Source: Microbacterium oryzae
Lineage (GTDB): Bacteria > Actinomycetota > Actinomycetes > Actinomycetales > Microbacteriaceae
Length of the DNA stretch: 64,000 nucleotides
Direction of reading: 5' to 3'
Assembly (NCBI RefSeq): GCF_009735645.1
Contig: NZ_CP032550.1
Span: forward strand, 1,364,001-1,428,000
Of the stretch, positions 52,271-62,573 are shown one piece after another (positions within the stretch are counted from its first letter, which is position 1; each line of letters begins with the position of its first letter). Below the pieces are notes generated by a model. That model worked only from the letters and a program-made list of their open reading frames with translations, ran no database searches and had not been told where the DNA came from. The translations under genes and the position numbers were made by a program.

Positions 52271-53161
52271 TCAGGACGCCAGCGCGTCGGCGCCGCCGAC
52301 GATCTCGGCGATCTGCTGAGTGATCTCTGCCTGTCGCGCGTTGTTGCGCAGGCGGGTGTAGTCGGTGATGAGCTTGTCGGCGTTGTCGCTGGCCGACTTC
52401 ATCGCCTTCTGCGTCGCGGCCTGCTTGGCGGCGGACGACTGCAGGAGGGCGTTGAAGATGCGGCTCTGGATGTACACCGGCAGCAGGCGGTCGAGCACCA
52501 GCGTGGCGTCCGGCTCGAACTCGTAGAGGGGGTAGACGTCGGCGGATGCCGATTCCTCCGCCTCGACGACCGCGAGCGGAAGCAGACGGATCGTCTCCGG
52601 CGTCTGCGTCATCATGCTCACGAAGCGGTTGTAGACGACGTGGATCTCGTCCACTCCGCCTTCGCTCGCGTCGAGCTCGTACGCCTCGAGCAGCGCCGCG
52701 GCCATCTCCTCGGCCGTCTCGAAGTGGGGTGTGTCGGCGTCGCCGACCCACTCCGCCTTCGCCGTGACCCGTCGGAACTGGAAGTAGCCCACGGCCTTGC
52801 GCCCGAAGAGGTAGAAGTCGATCTCCTTCCCCTCCGAACGCAGCAGCTCGGCGAGCTCCAGCCCCTCGCGGATGACCTGCGAGTTGAAGGCGCCCGCGAG
52901 ACCGCGGTCGGCGCTGACGATGACGATCGCCGAGCGTCGCACGACCTCCGGCTCACGGGTGAGCGGGTGGTCGATCGACGTGTGGGTGGCGACGGCCGAG
53001 ACCGCACGCGTCACCTCGCGGGCGAAGGGCGATGACGCGCGCACGCGCGCCATCGCCTTCTGGATGCGCGAAGCCGCGATGAGCTCCATCGCCTTCGTGA
53101 TCTTCTTGGTCGTCTGAGCAGAAGAGATCTTCTGCTTGTACTCCCTGAGTTGTGCGCCCAT
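52271..53161 (-). CDS. atpG: ATP synthase gamma subunit
   Basis: 296 residues. Central rotor shaft of F1. It begins [25 protein letters not shown] and ends with [26 protein letters not shown] helices (M-K-S-A-S-D-N-A / [12 protein letters not shown]). The [12 protein letters not shown] strand lies in the middle. It carries an actinobacterial-type insertion around 200-225 ([10 protein letters not shown]). Confidence 0.97.
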   Translation of the reverse strand: MGAQLREYKQKISSAQTTKKITKAMELIAASRIQKAMARVRASSPFAREVTRAVSAVATHTSIDHPLTREPEVVRRSAIVIVSADRGLAGAFNSQVIREGLELAELLRSEGKEIDFYLFGRKAVGYFQFRRVTAKAEWVGDADTPHFETAEEMAAALLEAYELDASEGGVDEIHVVYNRFVSMMTQTPETIRLLPLAVVEAEESASADVYPLYEFEPDATLVLDRLLPVYIQSRIFNALLQSSAAKQAATQKAMKSASDNADKLITDYTRLRNNARQAEITQQIAEIVGGADALAS

Positions 53162-53182
53162 GATGCGTCGTCTCCGCCGGCC

Positions 53183-54826
53183 TTACGCCCGGCGGCCCTT
53201 GACGATCTGCTCCTGGTTCACGTCCTCCACGGCAGCGGGAGCGAACTCCTCGCGGCCGGCGTCCGTCAGGTGCTGACCGCCGCCCTGCTTGAACTCCAGC
53301 ACGAACTTGTCGACCTGCTGCTCGAGCTCGGCGACCGTCGCGTCCTCGAGCTTGCCCGAGGTGCGCAGCGTCTCGAGCACCGAGGTGTTGCGACGCAGGT
53401 AGTCCAGCAGCTCGCGCTCGAAGCGGAGGACGTCCTCCACCTCGATGCTGTCGAGCTTGCCGTTCGTGCCGGCCCAGATCGAGACGACCTGCTCCTCGAC
53501 GGGGTACGGCGTGTACTGGGGCTGCTTGAGCAGCTCGGTCAGACGCGCACCGCGGTCGAGCTGACGACGCGAGGCCGCGTCGAGGTCGCTCGCGAACATG
53601 GCGAAGGCCTGCAGCGAGCGGTACTGGGCGAGCTCGAGCTTGAGCGTGCCGGAGACCTTCTTGATGTGCTTGAGCTGAGCGTCGCCGCCCACTCGCGACA
53701 CCGAGATGCCGACGTCGACCGCGGGACGCTGGTTGGCGTTGAAGAGGTCGGACTGCAGGAAGATCTGACCGTCGGTGATCGAGATCACGTTCGTCGGGAT
53801 GTAGGCCGACACGTCGTTGGCCTTCGTCTCGATGATCGGCAGACCGGTCATCGAGCCCGCGCCCAGCTCGTCGGAGAGCTTCGCGCAGCGCTCGAGCAGA
53901 CGCGAGTGCAGGTAGAAGACGTCACCGGGGTACGCCTCGCGTCCCGGCGGACGACGGAGGAGGAGCGACACGGCGCGGTACGCCTCCGCCTGCTTCGACA
54001 GGTCGTCGAACACGATGAGGACGTGCTTGCCCTGGTACATCCAGTGCTGGCCGATGGCCGAGCCGGTGTACGGCGCGAGGTACTTGAAGCCCGCGGGGTC
54101 GGAGGCGGGAGCGGCCACGATCGTGGTGTACTCCATCGCGCCGGCCTCTTCGAGCGCGCCGCGCACGCCGGCGATGGTCGAGCCCTTCTGGCCGATCGCG
54201 ACGTAGATGCAGCGGACCTGCTGGGTCGGGTCGCCCGACTCCCAGTTGGCCTTCTGGTTGATGATCGTGTCGATCGCGATCGCGGTCTTGCCGGTCTGGC
54301 GGTCGCCGATGATGAGCTGGCGCTGGCCGCGGCCCACGGGGATCATGGCGTCGATCGCCTTGATGCCCGTCTGCATCGGCTCGTGCACGCTCTTGCGCTG
54401 CATGACGCCTGCGGCCTGCAGCTCGAGCGCACGACGACCCTCGATGCCGGCGATCTCGCCGAGACCGTCGATCGGGTTGCCGAGCGGGTCGACGACGCGA
54501 CCGAGGTAGCCCTCGCCGACGGGGACCGAGAGGACCTCGCCGGTGCGGGTGACCTGCTGGCCCTCCTCGATGCCGGTGAACTCGCCGAGCACGACGACGC
54601 CGATGGCGTCCTCGTCGAGGTTCTGCGCGAGGCCCAGCGTGCCGTCCGCGAAGCGCACGAGCTCGTTCGCCATGACGCCCGGCAGGCCCTCCACGTGGGC
54701 GATGCCGTCCGCCGCGTCGACGACCGTGCCGACCTCGTTCGCCGCGGAACCGGTGGGCTCGTAAGCGGCGACGAAGTCCTTCAGCGCGTCACGGATGACG
54801 TCGGGGCTGATGGTGATGTCTGCCAT
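53183..54826 (-). CDS. atpA: ATP synthase alpha subunit
   Basis: 547 residues. Non-catalytic nucleotide-binding subunit of F1. Walker A is G-D-R-Q-T-G-K-T, with [14 protein letters not shown] [10 protein letters not shown] and the conserved [10 protein letters not shown]. The start ATG 54824-54826 gives the [13 protein letters not shown]-terminus; longer in-frame sequence upstream overlaps atpH antisense-like frames and is not coding. The C-terminal ~30 residues beyond the E. coli end ([12 protein letters not shown]) are typical of Actinobacteria. Confidence 0.98.
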   Translation of the reverse strand: MADITISPDVIRDALKDFVAAYEPTGSAANEVGTVVDAADGIAHVEGLPGVMANELVRFADGTLGLAQNLDEDAIGVVVLGEFTGIEEGQQVTRTGEVLSVPVGEGYLGRVVDPLGNPIDGLGEIAGIEGRRALELQAAGVMQRKSVHEPMQTGIKAIDAMIPVGRGQRQLIIGDRQTGKTAIAIDTIINQKANWESGDPTQQVRCIYVAIGQKGSTIAGVRGALEEAGAMEYTTIVAAPASDPAGFKYLAPYTGSAIGQHWMYQGKHVLIVFDDLSKQAEAYRAVSLLLRRPPGREAYPGDVFYLHSRLLERCAKLSDELGAGSMTGLPIIETKANDVSAYIPTNVISITDGQIFLQSDLFNANQRPAVDVGISVSRVGGDAQLKHIKKVSGTLKLELAQYRSLQAFAMFASDLDAASRRQLDRGARLTELLKQPQYTPYPVEEQVVSIWAGTNGKLDSIEVEDVLRFERELLDYLRRNTSVLETLRTSGKLEDATVAELEQQVDKFVLEFKQGGGQHLTDAGREEFAPAAVEDVNQEQIVKGRRA

Positions 54827-54888
54827 TGTCTTCCTTAGTGTTGTGGGGCCGATGGCGACCCCTGAGCCGTCCGCCGGGGCGGGAGAGC

Positions 54889-55671
54889 TTAGCCTGCGAG
54901 CCTCTGCCGGAGATCGGCGAGGCGGGACGAGATGCTGCCGTCGATGACGTCGTCGGCGACCTGAATGCGGATGCCGCCGACGACCGTCGGGTCGATCACG
55001 GGGTTGAGCGCGATCTCGCCGCCGTAGCGGTTCGACAGCGCGGAGGCGAGCCGCTCGCTCTGCACCGGCGACAGCGGCGCCGCGGTGTACACCGTGGCCA
55101 CCGTGCGACCGCGCTGGGCGGCGGCGATGCGCATGGCGCGGTTGAGCATCGCGCGCACGCGACGACCGCGCGACTGCTGCACGAGCGACGACACGATGAG
55201 CGTCGTGCCCTCGCTGGCCCTGCCCTGGAGGAGGGAGCCGATGAGCTCCCCCTTCTTGGCGCTCCCGCCGAGCCGGCTGCCGAGCGCGAGCTCGAGCTGC
55301 GGGTTCGCCGAGATGATGCGGACGACCTGGAAGAGCTCGGCCTCCACATCGGCGGCCTCGGCCTTGGCCGCGGCCCGGATCGCGAGCTCCTCGAGACCCG
55401 ACACGAGGTCGTCTCCCGAGGACCACCGCTGCGACACGACCTGCGCGATGAGTCCGCGCGTGACGAGCGACAGCGCGCCGAACGCCCGGGAGACCAGGGC
55501 GCCGCGGTTCTCGGCCGTCGCTGCGGAGTCGGTGAGCGCGCCGCTCAGCGCCGGGGCGCCGGCGACGGCACGCGACGCGGCGAACAGCTCGCGCGCGGTG
55601 TCGAGGTCGACCGGCGCGGCATCGAGCGCGGATGCGCTCGCTGCGAGCGCCTGAGTGGTCGCGCTGCCCAT
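54889..55671 (-). CDS. atpH: ATP synthase delta subunit
   Basis: 260 residues, longer than E. coli delta (177), as seen in related actinobacteria. It joins the top of F1 to the b stalk. The helical N-domain begins about residue 75 and the C-domain shows V-Y-T-A-A-P-L-S and [22 protein letters not shown]. The extra ~75 N-terminal residues ([12 protein letters not shown]) are Ala-rich. Its ATG overlaps the atpF stop by one base (TAATG). Confidence 0.95.
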   Translation of the reverse strand: MGSATTQALAASASALDAAPVDLDTARELFAASRAVAGAPALSGALTDSAATAENRGALVSRAFGALSLVTRGLIAQVVSQRWSSGDDLVSGLEELAIRAAAKAEAADVEAELFQVVRIISANPQLELALGSRLGGSAKKGELIGSLLQGRASEGTTLIVSSLVQQSRGRRVRAMLNRAMRIAAAQRGRTVATVYTAAPLSPVQSERLASALSNRYGGEIALNPVIDPTVVGGIRIQVADDVIDGSISSRLADLRQRLAG

Positions 55672-56219
55672 TACTTCGCCGCCTTCTCGGAAGCCTCGAG
55701 GTCGGCCAGGAAGCGGTCGACCACCGACTGCGCCTTGAGGTCGTCGTTCAGGGTCTCCCCGATGACGCCCGATGCAAGGTCGAGGGCGAGCACGCCCACC
55801 TCGCCGCGGAGCGACACGAGGGCGGCCTGACGCTCGGCCTCGATCTGCGTGTGCGCGGTGGACTGGATGCGCTCGGCCTCGGCCGTGGCGCTGTCCTTCG
55901 CCTCCGCGACGATCTTCTTGCCGTCCTCGCGGGCGGCTTCGCGGATGTCGCCGGCTTCGCGACGGGCCTCGGCGAGCTGCCGGGTGTACTCCTCGAGAGC
56001 GGCTTCGGCCTGCTTCTGGGCCTCGTCCGCCTTCGCGATGTTGCCCTCGATGGCGGCAGAGCGCTCGTCGAGCATCTTCGTCAGACGCGGGAGCGCCACG
56101 AAGATCACCACCGCGAGGATGATGACGAAGCACACCGCAGACCAGACGATGTCGTAGATCGCCGGGATGAGCGGATTGTGGGCTTCCTCCGCGGCGACAG
56201 TGACAAGAGCGTTCAGCAT
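55671..56219 (-). CDS. atpF: ATP synthase b subunit
   Basis: 182 residues. One transmembrane helix (about residues 22-44, [17 protein letters not shown]) and a long charged coiled coil rich in Ala, Glu, Arg and Lys form the peripheral stalk of F0. The conserved R-L-T-K-M-L-D-E-R region follows the helix. It is not fused to delta, unlike the b-delta arrangement in mycobacteria. Confidence 0.97.
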   Translation of the reverse strand: MLNALVTVAAEEAHNPLIPAIYDIVWSAVCFVIILAVVIFVALPRLTKMLDERSAAIEGNIAKADEAQKQAEAALEEYTRQLAEARREAGDIREAAREDGKKIVAEAKDSATAEAERIQSTAHTQIEAERQAALVSLRGEVGVLALDLASGVIGETLNDDLKAQSVVDRFLADLEASEKAAK

Positions 56220-56247
56220 CCTGCCTCCTTATGTCTCGAGCGAGGGA

Positions 56248-57337
<1,090 letters not shown>

Positions 57338-57504
57338 CCTGTGGCTCCAGCTTCTCGCGCGGAGCAATGCCCAGCACGGTGAATTGTCATGAGAGAGCGG
57401 TTCTGCGGGGCCTCGCCGCGATCATCGCGCCGCACACCATCCGCAGGTGAGTTCAGCCTACCAAAGGTCGCGCCCAGCTTTTGACGCGCTGTAGAAATCA
57501 AGGC

Positions 57505-57975
57505 TCAACGGGGCTGCGTCGGCGCGTCGTCATCTCCCGGGAGCGAGACGTCGGAGACGTGCGGGATGCGCATCGTGCGGAGCACGATCATGTCGACGAC
57601 GAGCGATGCGACGACGCTCGCCACGATCGCGACGAAGAAGACCACGGGCTCCAGCCAGGGCTGCCCGCGCAGGATGAACAGCGCGGCGATGAACACGACG
57701 AGCTTGACGAACCAGCCGCCCAGGACGATGCCGAAGAAGATCGGCACGTACAGCGCGTCGCCGAACCAGCGGTTGGCGACGAGCACGCTCACGCTGGTGA
57801 GCAGCAGGAACACGGCGGCGACGACGGCGCCGGCGAGCGCCGACCACAAGCCGTCGGATCCGGCGACGAGGTAGCCGATGATGCCGCCGACCACCGCGAT
57901 GGCGGCGGTCGCGACGCTGCTCCACAGGATGGCGGCGCGCAGGATGGGGGTGCTCGAGACGGGCGAGGGCGACAT
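57505..57975 (-). CDS. AtpI-like membrane protein upstream of atpB
   Basis: 156 residues with four transmembrane helices (about 15-35, 42-62, 78-98, 103-123). In this place other Actinobacteria carry an AtpI-type protein (Rv1303 in Mycobacterium tuberculosis) thought to help c-ring assembly or Mg2+ supply. The paired G-G-I-I-G-Y-L-V-A and G-G-W-F-V-K-L-V-V resemble AtpI. ATG 57973-57975 overlaps the wecA stop (TGATG), with AGGAGG upstream. A 167-base gap follows before atpB, with TAGGCT (minus strand 57460-57455) as a possible -10 for atpB. Confidence 0.82.
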   Translation of the reverse strand: MSPSPVSSTPILRAAILWSSVATAAIAVVGGIIGYLVAGSDGLWSALAGAVVAAVFLLLTSVSVLVANRWFGDALYVPIFFGIVLGGWFVKLVVFIAALFILRGQPWLEPVVFFVAIVASVVASLVVDMIVLRTMRIPHVSDVSLPGDDDAPTQPR

Positions 57976-59144
57976 CAGGCCTCCTGGGGAGTGGGCGCGG
58001 GGGCATCCGCGACGTCGCCGCGCGGTGCGCGGCGCGAGGGGGTGAGGGTGACCACGAGGCAGGCGATGACGCCGACCGCGCCGAAGACGATGCCGATCCA
58101 CCAGTCCCCCGGCCATCCGCTCTGGGTGGCGATGTACATCAGCAGCACGGCGAGCGAGCAGATCGACGTCCACGCGTAGAAGATGAGGGTCGAGTCGCGG
58201 TCGCTGTGGCCCATGTCGAGCATCCGGTGATGCAGGTGCTTCCGGTCGGGCGAGAACGGCGAGCGGCCCGCGCCCATGCGGCGCGTGACGGCGAGCCCGA
58301 AGTCCAGCAGCGGCAGGGCGACGACGATGATCGGCAGGATGATCGGGATGAACGCTCCCAGCAGCTGGGAGTCGAAGTCGTCGCGGTCGAGGATCGACGG
58401 CGGCAGCTGCCCGGTGATCGCGATGGCGCTCGTGGCCATGAGGAGGCCGAGGACCAGTGCGCCGGAGTCGCCCATGAACATGCGGGCGGGGTTCCAGTTC
58501 AGCGGCAGGAAGCCGAGGCACGCGCCGATGAGGACGGCGGCGATGAACGTGGCGAAGTTGAAGTAGACCGTCGCTCCCGTGTCGCGCACGAGGAGGTAGG
58601 AGTACACGAAGAAGACGGCGTTGGAGATGAGGCAGACGCCGGCGACGAGGCCGTCCAGCCCGTCGATGAAGTTCACGGCGTTCATCACGACGACGATCGA
58701 CAGGATCGTCAGGCCGATGCTGAACCAGCTGCCCCAGACCGTGATGCCGCCGAACGGCAGCCAGTACATCTGCAGCTGCCCTCCGACGGCGATGATCCCG
58801 GCGGCGAGGAACTGTGCGCCGAGCTTGATCATCCAGTCGAGATCCCACAGGTCGTCGGCGACGCCGATGAGCATGATGAGGGTGACCGCGCCGAGGATGG
58901 ACCAGACCCGCTGCGGCTCATGCCAGAAGATGCCGAAGTACGGGTTCACCGCCGACACCGCGAAGGCCGTCGCGATCCCGAGGAACATCGCCACTCCCCC
59001 GAGGCGCGGGGTCGGCGTCTTGTGCACGTCGCGCTCGCGGATGCCCGGATACAGCCGGTACCGCATCGCGAGCTTCCACACCGCCCACGCCAGGCCGAAG
59101 GTGACCGCGGCGGTGAGGACGATGATAAAGACGTACTGCCTCAC
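57975..59144 (-). CDS. wecA: Polyprenyl-phosphate N-acetylglucosaminyl-1-phosphate transferase (WecA/MraY family)
   Basis: 389 residues and about eleven membrane helices. It transfers a sugar-1-phosphate from a UDP-sugar to a polyprenyl phosphate, the first membrane step for cell-wall glycopolymers. Motifs: D-V-H-K-T-P-T-P-R-L-G-G, V-A-D-D-L-W-D-L-D (Mg-binding Asp pair), N-A-V-N-F-I-D-G-L-D-G-L, F-M-G-D-S-G-A-L, and H-L-H-H-R after S-P-D-R-K. Sugar specificity not fixed. GTG 59142-59144 overlaps the tsaC stop (GTGA). Confidence 0.92.
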   Translation of the reverse strand: MRQYVFIIVLTAAVTFGLAWAVWKLAMRYRLYPGIRERDVHKTPTPRLGGVAMFLGIATAFAVSAVNPYFGIFWHEPQRVWSILGAVTLIMLIGVADDLWDLDWMIKLGAQFLAAGIIAVGGQLQMYWLPFGGITVWGSWFSIGLTILSIVVVMNAVNFIDGLDGLVAGVCLISNAVFFVYSYLLVRDTGATVYFNFATFIAAVLIGACLGFLPLNWNPARMFMGDSGALVLGLLMATSAIAITGQLPPSILDRDDFDSQLLGAFIPIILPIIVVALPLLDFGLAVTRRMGAGRSPFSPDRKHLHHRMLDMGHSDRDSTLIFYAWTSICSLAVLLMYIATQSGWPGDWWIGIVFGAVGVIACLVVTLTPSRRAPRGDVADAPAPTPQEA

Positions 59145-59836
59145 GCGTCGCTGCCTGCCTCGGACTCCGGATCGGCCTCGAGCAGGTCGCCCAGCACGTC
59201 GCGGAGCTCGCTCCGCGAGATCGCACCCTCGCGGAGCACGCGGACGACCCGCTCGGACGCGGCGCCCACGAGCGACGTCGCGTCGACGATCGTGGAGGCG
59301 ATGCCGGTGGCCGAGGCGCCGCCGTCGAGGTAAACCGCGACGCTCTCGCCCAGCATGCTCATCGCCGAGTCCGCCATGACGGCGGCGGGCTCGCCCGTGA
59401 GGTTGGCGCTGGACACCGCGAGCGGGCCGGTCTCGGCCAGCAGCTCGAGGGTGAGACGGTGGTCGGGCATGCGCACGGCGACGGTGCCCTCGGTGTCGCC
59501 GAGGTCCCAGCTGAGCGACGCCTGCGCGGGCAGCACGATCGTGAGGCCGCCGGGCCAGAACCGGTCGACGAGCCGCTGCACGGGCTCGGGCACGTCCTCG
59601 ACGAGCGCGCGCATGGCGTCCACGCCGCCGACGAGCACGGGCGGCGGCTGCTGCCGGCCGCGGCCCTTGGCGTCGAGGAGACGCTGCACGGCCTCGGGGC
59701 TGAACGCGTCGGCGGCGACGCCGTACACGGTGTCGGTGGGGATCACGATGAGCTCGCCGCGGGCGATCGCCTGGCGCGCCCGGCGCAGGCCGGGAAGGAG
59801 CTGCGACTCGTCACGCAGATCGAAGAGGGGGGACAT
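59141..59836 (-). CDS. tsaC: L-threonylcarbamoyladenylate synthase
   Basis: 231 residues. It condenses threonine, bicarbonate and ATP to threonylcarbamoyl-AMP for the t6A37 modification of tRNAs. The YrdC/Sua5 domain shows I-P-T-D-T-V-Y-G-V-A-A-D-A, W-P-G-G-L-T-I-V-L-P, V-A-V-R-M-P-D-H, and P-L-A-V-S-S-A-N-L-T-G. The C-terminal Sua5 domain is missing, so it is the TsaC form. It lies between prmC and wecA as in mycobacteria (Rv1301). Confidence 0.94.
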   Translation of the reverse strand: MSPLFDLRDESQLLPGLRRARQAIARGELIVIPTDTVYGVAADAFSPEAVQRLLDAKGRGRQQPPPVLVGGVDAMRALVEDVPEPVQRLVDRFWPGGLTIVLPAQASLSWDLGDTEGTVAVRMPDHRLTLELLAETGPLAVSSANLTGEPAAVMADSAMSMLGESVAVYLDGGASATGIASTIVDATSLVGAASERVVRVLREGAISRSELRDVLGDLLEADPESEAGSDA

Positions 59837-59905
59837 AGCGGCACAAGTCTACGGCGCGCCGCCCGAGAACCCCGGGAGGACGCCGTTCCGGCCCTGCCGT
59901 CGACG

Positions 59906-60793
59906 TCAGGGGCGGATGGCCGTGGTCGCGCGATCTCGCGTCGTGAGGTCGGGGTGCGTGGCCGGCGCGCGCCATCCGTCGCCGGCGAGCAGCTCGCGGA
60001 TGGGCGCACCCTGCCACTCCCCGTGCTCGATGACGAGGACGCCGCCCGGGCGCAGCAGGCGCAGCGCGGTGCGGCTGAGCACGCGCACGACGTCGAGACC
60101 GTCGGGCCCGCCGTAGAGCGCGGCCGCGGGATCGTGCAGCCGCACCTCCGGGTCGCGCGGGATGGCGTCGTCGGGCACGTACGGCGGGTTCGACACGACG
60201 ACGGAGACGGTGCCGTCGAGGTCGGCGAACGCGTCGGCGAGGTCGGCGAGCACGAGGCGGAGGTTCGAAGCTCCCGTGCGCTCGAGGTTGCGCGTGGTCC
60301 AGGCGAACGCGTCGGGCGACTTCTCCGCCGCGTGGACGCGCGCATGCGGCACCTCGGTGGCGAGGGCCAGGGCGATGGCGCCGCTGCCGGTGCCGAGGTC
60401 GACGGCGACGGGCTCGGGCGACGGATCGGCGCGGAGGGCGTCGATGGCGAGCTGCGCCACCATCTCCGTCTCCGGGCGCGGCACGAAGACGCCCGGCCCG
60501 ACCGCGAGCTCGAGGTGCCGGAAGTGCGCGACGCCGGTGATGTGCTGCAGCGGCTCGCGCGCGGCACGGCGCGCGACGAGCGCCTCGAAGGCGTCGACGG
60601 CGTCGGGAGTGAGCGCATCGCCGCGGATGGCCGCGGCCTGCACGCTGCCGCGGCTCTCGTCTCGTACGTGCGCGAGGAGGAGCTCGGCGTCGACGTCGGG
60701 ATCGGGCACCCCCGCTTCGGCGAGGACGCGGACGGCGTCGGCGAGAGCGGTGCGGACGGTGACGGCGGATGGCCGGGGTGCGGGATGCGACAT
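59906..60793 (-). CDS. prmC: Release factor glutamine methyltransferase
   Basis: 295 residues. It methylates the Gln of the GGQ motif in release factors 1 and 2. N-terminal helical domain then an SAM-binding fold with V-D-L-G-T-G-S-G-A-I-A-L-A and the catalytic N-P-P-Y (V-S-N-P-P-Y-V-P). In many bacteria prfA lies just upstream; here it does not, the next gene upstream being the divergent cysK. TAGACT lies 9 bases before the ATG at 60791-60793. It heads the prmC-tsaC-wecA-AtpI-like-atp series. Confidence 0.94.
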   Translation of the reverse strand: MSHPAPRPSAVTVRTALADAVRVLAEAGVPDPDVDAELLLAHVRDESRGSVQAAAIRGDALTPDAVDAFEALVARRAAREPLQHITGVAHFRHLELAVGPGVFVPRPETEMVAQLAIDALRADPSPEPVAVDLGTGSGAIALALATEVPHARVHAAEKSPDAFAWTTRNLERTGASNLRLVLADLADAFADLDGTVSVVVSNPPYVPDDAIPRDPEVRLHDPAAALYGGPDGLDVVRVLSRTALRLLRPGGVLVIEHGEWQGAPIRELLAGDGWRAPATHPDLTTRDRATTAIRP

Positions 60794-60905
60794 GGCCCGT
60801 CAAGTCTAAGGAGCCGCATGTCGCTCGATGACGCCGCCGGACTCGCGCTCGCCCTAGTGTCTTAGTGTGAACCGCATCCCAGGTTCTCCCTCCAGAAAGG
60901 CCGCC

Positions 60906-61844
60906 ATGACCGGTATTCACGCTGACGTCACCACCGCGTTCGGCAACACGCCCCTCGTCCGCCTCAACCGCGTCACCGAGGGCGCGGGAGCCGAGGTCGT
61001 CGCGAAGCTCGAGTACTACAACCCGGGCTCGTCGGTGAAGGACCGGCTGGGGATCGCGATCGTGAACGCGGCGGAGGAGTCGGGTGAGCTGAAGCCGGGC
61101 GGCACGATCGTCGAGGCCACCAGCGGCAACACCGGCATCGCGCTGTCGCTGGTCGGCGCCGCGCGTGGATACAACGTCATCCTCGCGATGCCCGCGTCGA
61201 TGTCGAAGGAGCGTCGCGTGCTCCTCAAGGCCTTCGGTGCGCAGCTCGTGCTGACCGACCCCGCCGGCGGCATGAAGAACGCCGTCGCCGAGGCCGAGCG
61301 GATCGTCGCGGAGACGCCCGGGGCCATCCTCGCGAAGCAGTTCGCGAACGAGGCGAATGCGGCCATCCACCGCGCCACCACCGCCGAGGAGATCTGGCGC
61401 GACACCGACGGCAAGGTCGACATCTTCGTCGCCGGCGTCGGCACCGGCGGCACCATCACCGGCGTCGGCCAGGTGCTGAAGGAGCGCAACCCCGACGTGA
61501 AGATCGTCGCGGTCGAGCCGTCGGCATCGCCGCTGCTCTCCGAGGGCACCCCCGGCCCCGCGAAGATCCAGGGCATCGGCCCCAACTTCGTGCCGCCGGT
61601 TCTCGACACCGAGGTGTTCGACGAGGTCGTGACGGTGGAGTTCGAAGACGCCATCGCCACGGCGCGCGACCTCGCCGCGCAGGAGGGTCTGCTGGTCGGC
61701 ATGTCGTGCGGCGCGGCCACATGGGCGGCCGTGCAGCTCGCCCGTCGTCCGGAGAACGCCGGCAAGCGCATCGTCGTCGTGCTGCCCGACACCGGAGAGC
61801 GATACCTCTCCACGGCGCTGTTCGAGGACCTGCGCGAAGACTGA
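60906..61844 (+). CDS. cysK: Cysteine synthase A
   Basis: 312 residues, PLP enzyme that makes cysteine from O-acetylserine and sulphide. Schiff-base Lys is in N-P-G-S-S-V-K-D-R (motif P-G-S-S-V-K-D-R), the substrate loop is T-S-G-N-T-G-I, the phosphate loop [13 protein letters not shown] 60906 follows GAAAGG. It is 7 bases from cysE, so both form an operon and probably the cysteine synthase complex, with the C-terminal Ile of CysE (ending Y-S-I) docking into CysK. Confidence 0.95.
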   Translation: MTGIHADVTTAFGNTPLVRLNRVTEGAGAEVVAKLEYYNPGSSVKDRLGIAIVNAAEESGELKPGGTIVEATSGNTGIALSLVGAARGYNVILAMPASMSKERRVLLKAFGAQLVLTDPAGGMKNAVAEAERIVAETPGAILAKQFANEANAAIHRATTAEEIWRDTDGKVDIFVAGVGTGGTITGVGQVLKERNPDVKIVAVEPSASPLLSEGTPGPAKIQGIGPNFVPPVLDTEVFDEVVTVEFEDAIATARDLAAQEGLLVGMSCGAATWAAVQLARRPENAGKRIVVVLPDTGERYLSTALFEDLRED

Positions 61845-61851
61845 CCGCCGG

Positions 61852-62421
61852 ATGTCGCTCTGGACTCGCGTCCGCGAGGATCTCGCTGCCGCCCGGCAGC
61901 GGGATCCCGCGGCGCGCTCCACGATCGAGATCGCCCTCCTGTACCCGGGCGTGCACGCCATCTGGGCGCACCGGGTGTGGCACCGGCTGTGGCGGCGGGG
62001 CTTCCGCTTCGTCGCCCGCGCGGGGTCGCAGCTGACGCGCGCGCTGACCGGGATCGAGATCCACCCGGGCGCGGTGATCGGCCGACGCTTCTTCATCGAC
62101 CACGGCATGGGCGTCGTGATCGGCGAGACCGCGGTGATCGGCGACGACGTGCTGGTCTATCACAGCGTCACCCTCGGCGGGCGCACGCACGACCACGGCA
62201 AGCGGCACCCGACCCTCGGCGATGGCGTCGCCGTCGGCGCCGGCGCGAAGGTGCTGGGCCCGGTCGTCATCGGCGACCGCTGCGCCATCGGCGCGAACGC
62301 GGTTGTCACGCGCAGCGCCCCTGCCGACACCGTGCTCGTCGGCATCCCCGCCCGTCCGCGCGCTCGTCGCTCTGGCGAGGACGTCCGCACGCTGCTGATG
62401 GCGCCCGAGTACAGCATCTGA
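61852..62421 (+). CDS. cysE: Serine O-acetyltransferase
   Basis: 189 residues, EpsC-type short form. It acetylates serine with acetyl-CoA, feeding CysK. The left-handed beta-helix of hexapeptide repeats follows a ~60-residue helical domain: [36 protein letters not shown], and G-A-G-A-K-V-L-G-P. The chain ends M-A-P-E-Y-S-I; a C-terminal Ile is the residue that inserts in CysK. Lies 7 bases after cysK. Confidence 0.94.
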   Translation: MSLWTRVREDLAAARQRDPAARSTIEIALLYPGVHAIWAHRVWHRLWRRGFRFVARAGSQLTRALTGIEIHPGAVIGRRFFIDHGMGVVIGETAVIGDDVLVYHSVTLGGRTHDHGKRHPTLGDGVAVGAGAKVLGPVVIGDRCAIGANAVVTRSAPADTVLVGIPARPRARRSGEDVRTLLMAPEYSI

Positions 62422-62573
62422 GCCGGGGCTTCCGGCGGCTTCTGCCGTCGATGGCGACGCCTGCGCCTGCCTTCGTGCTTCACGAGCCGCGCGGCTGAGC
62501 GACCGGCTGACCGGTTTCGGCGCTCTCGGGCATCGAGCGGGAGAGCCGGTGACTCGAGACAAGACGGGGATCA

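Noticed and set aside
62422..62573. Search for a tRNA or small RNA in the gap after cysE
   Set aside because: No cloverleaf, no conserved T-loop and no strong hairpin; only weak 6-bp pairings are seen. The same holds for the other intergenic gaps.
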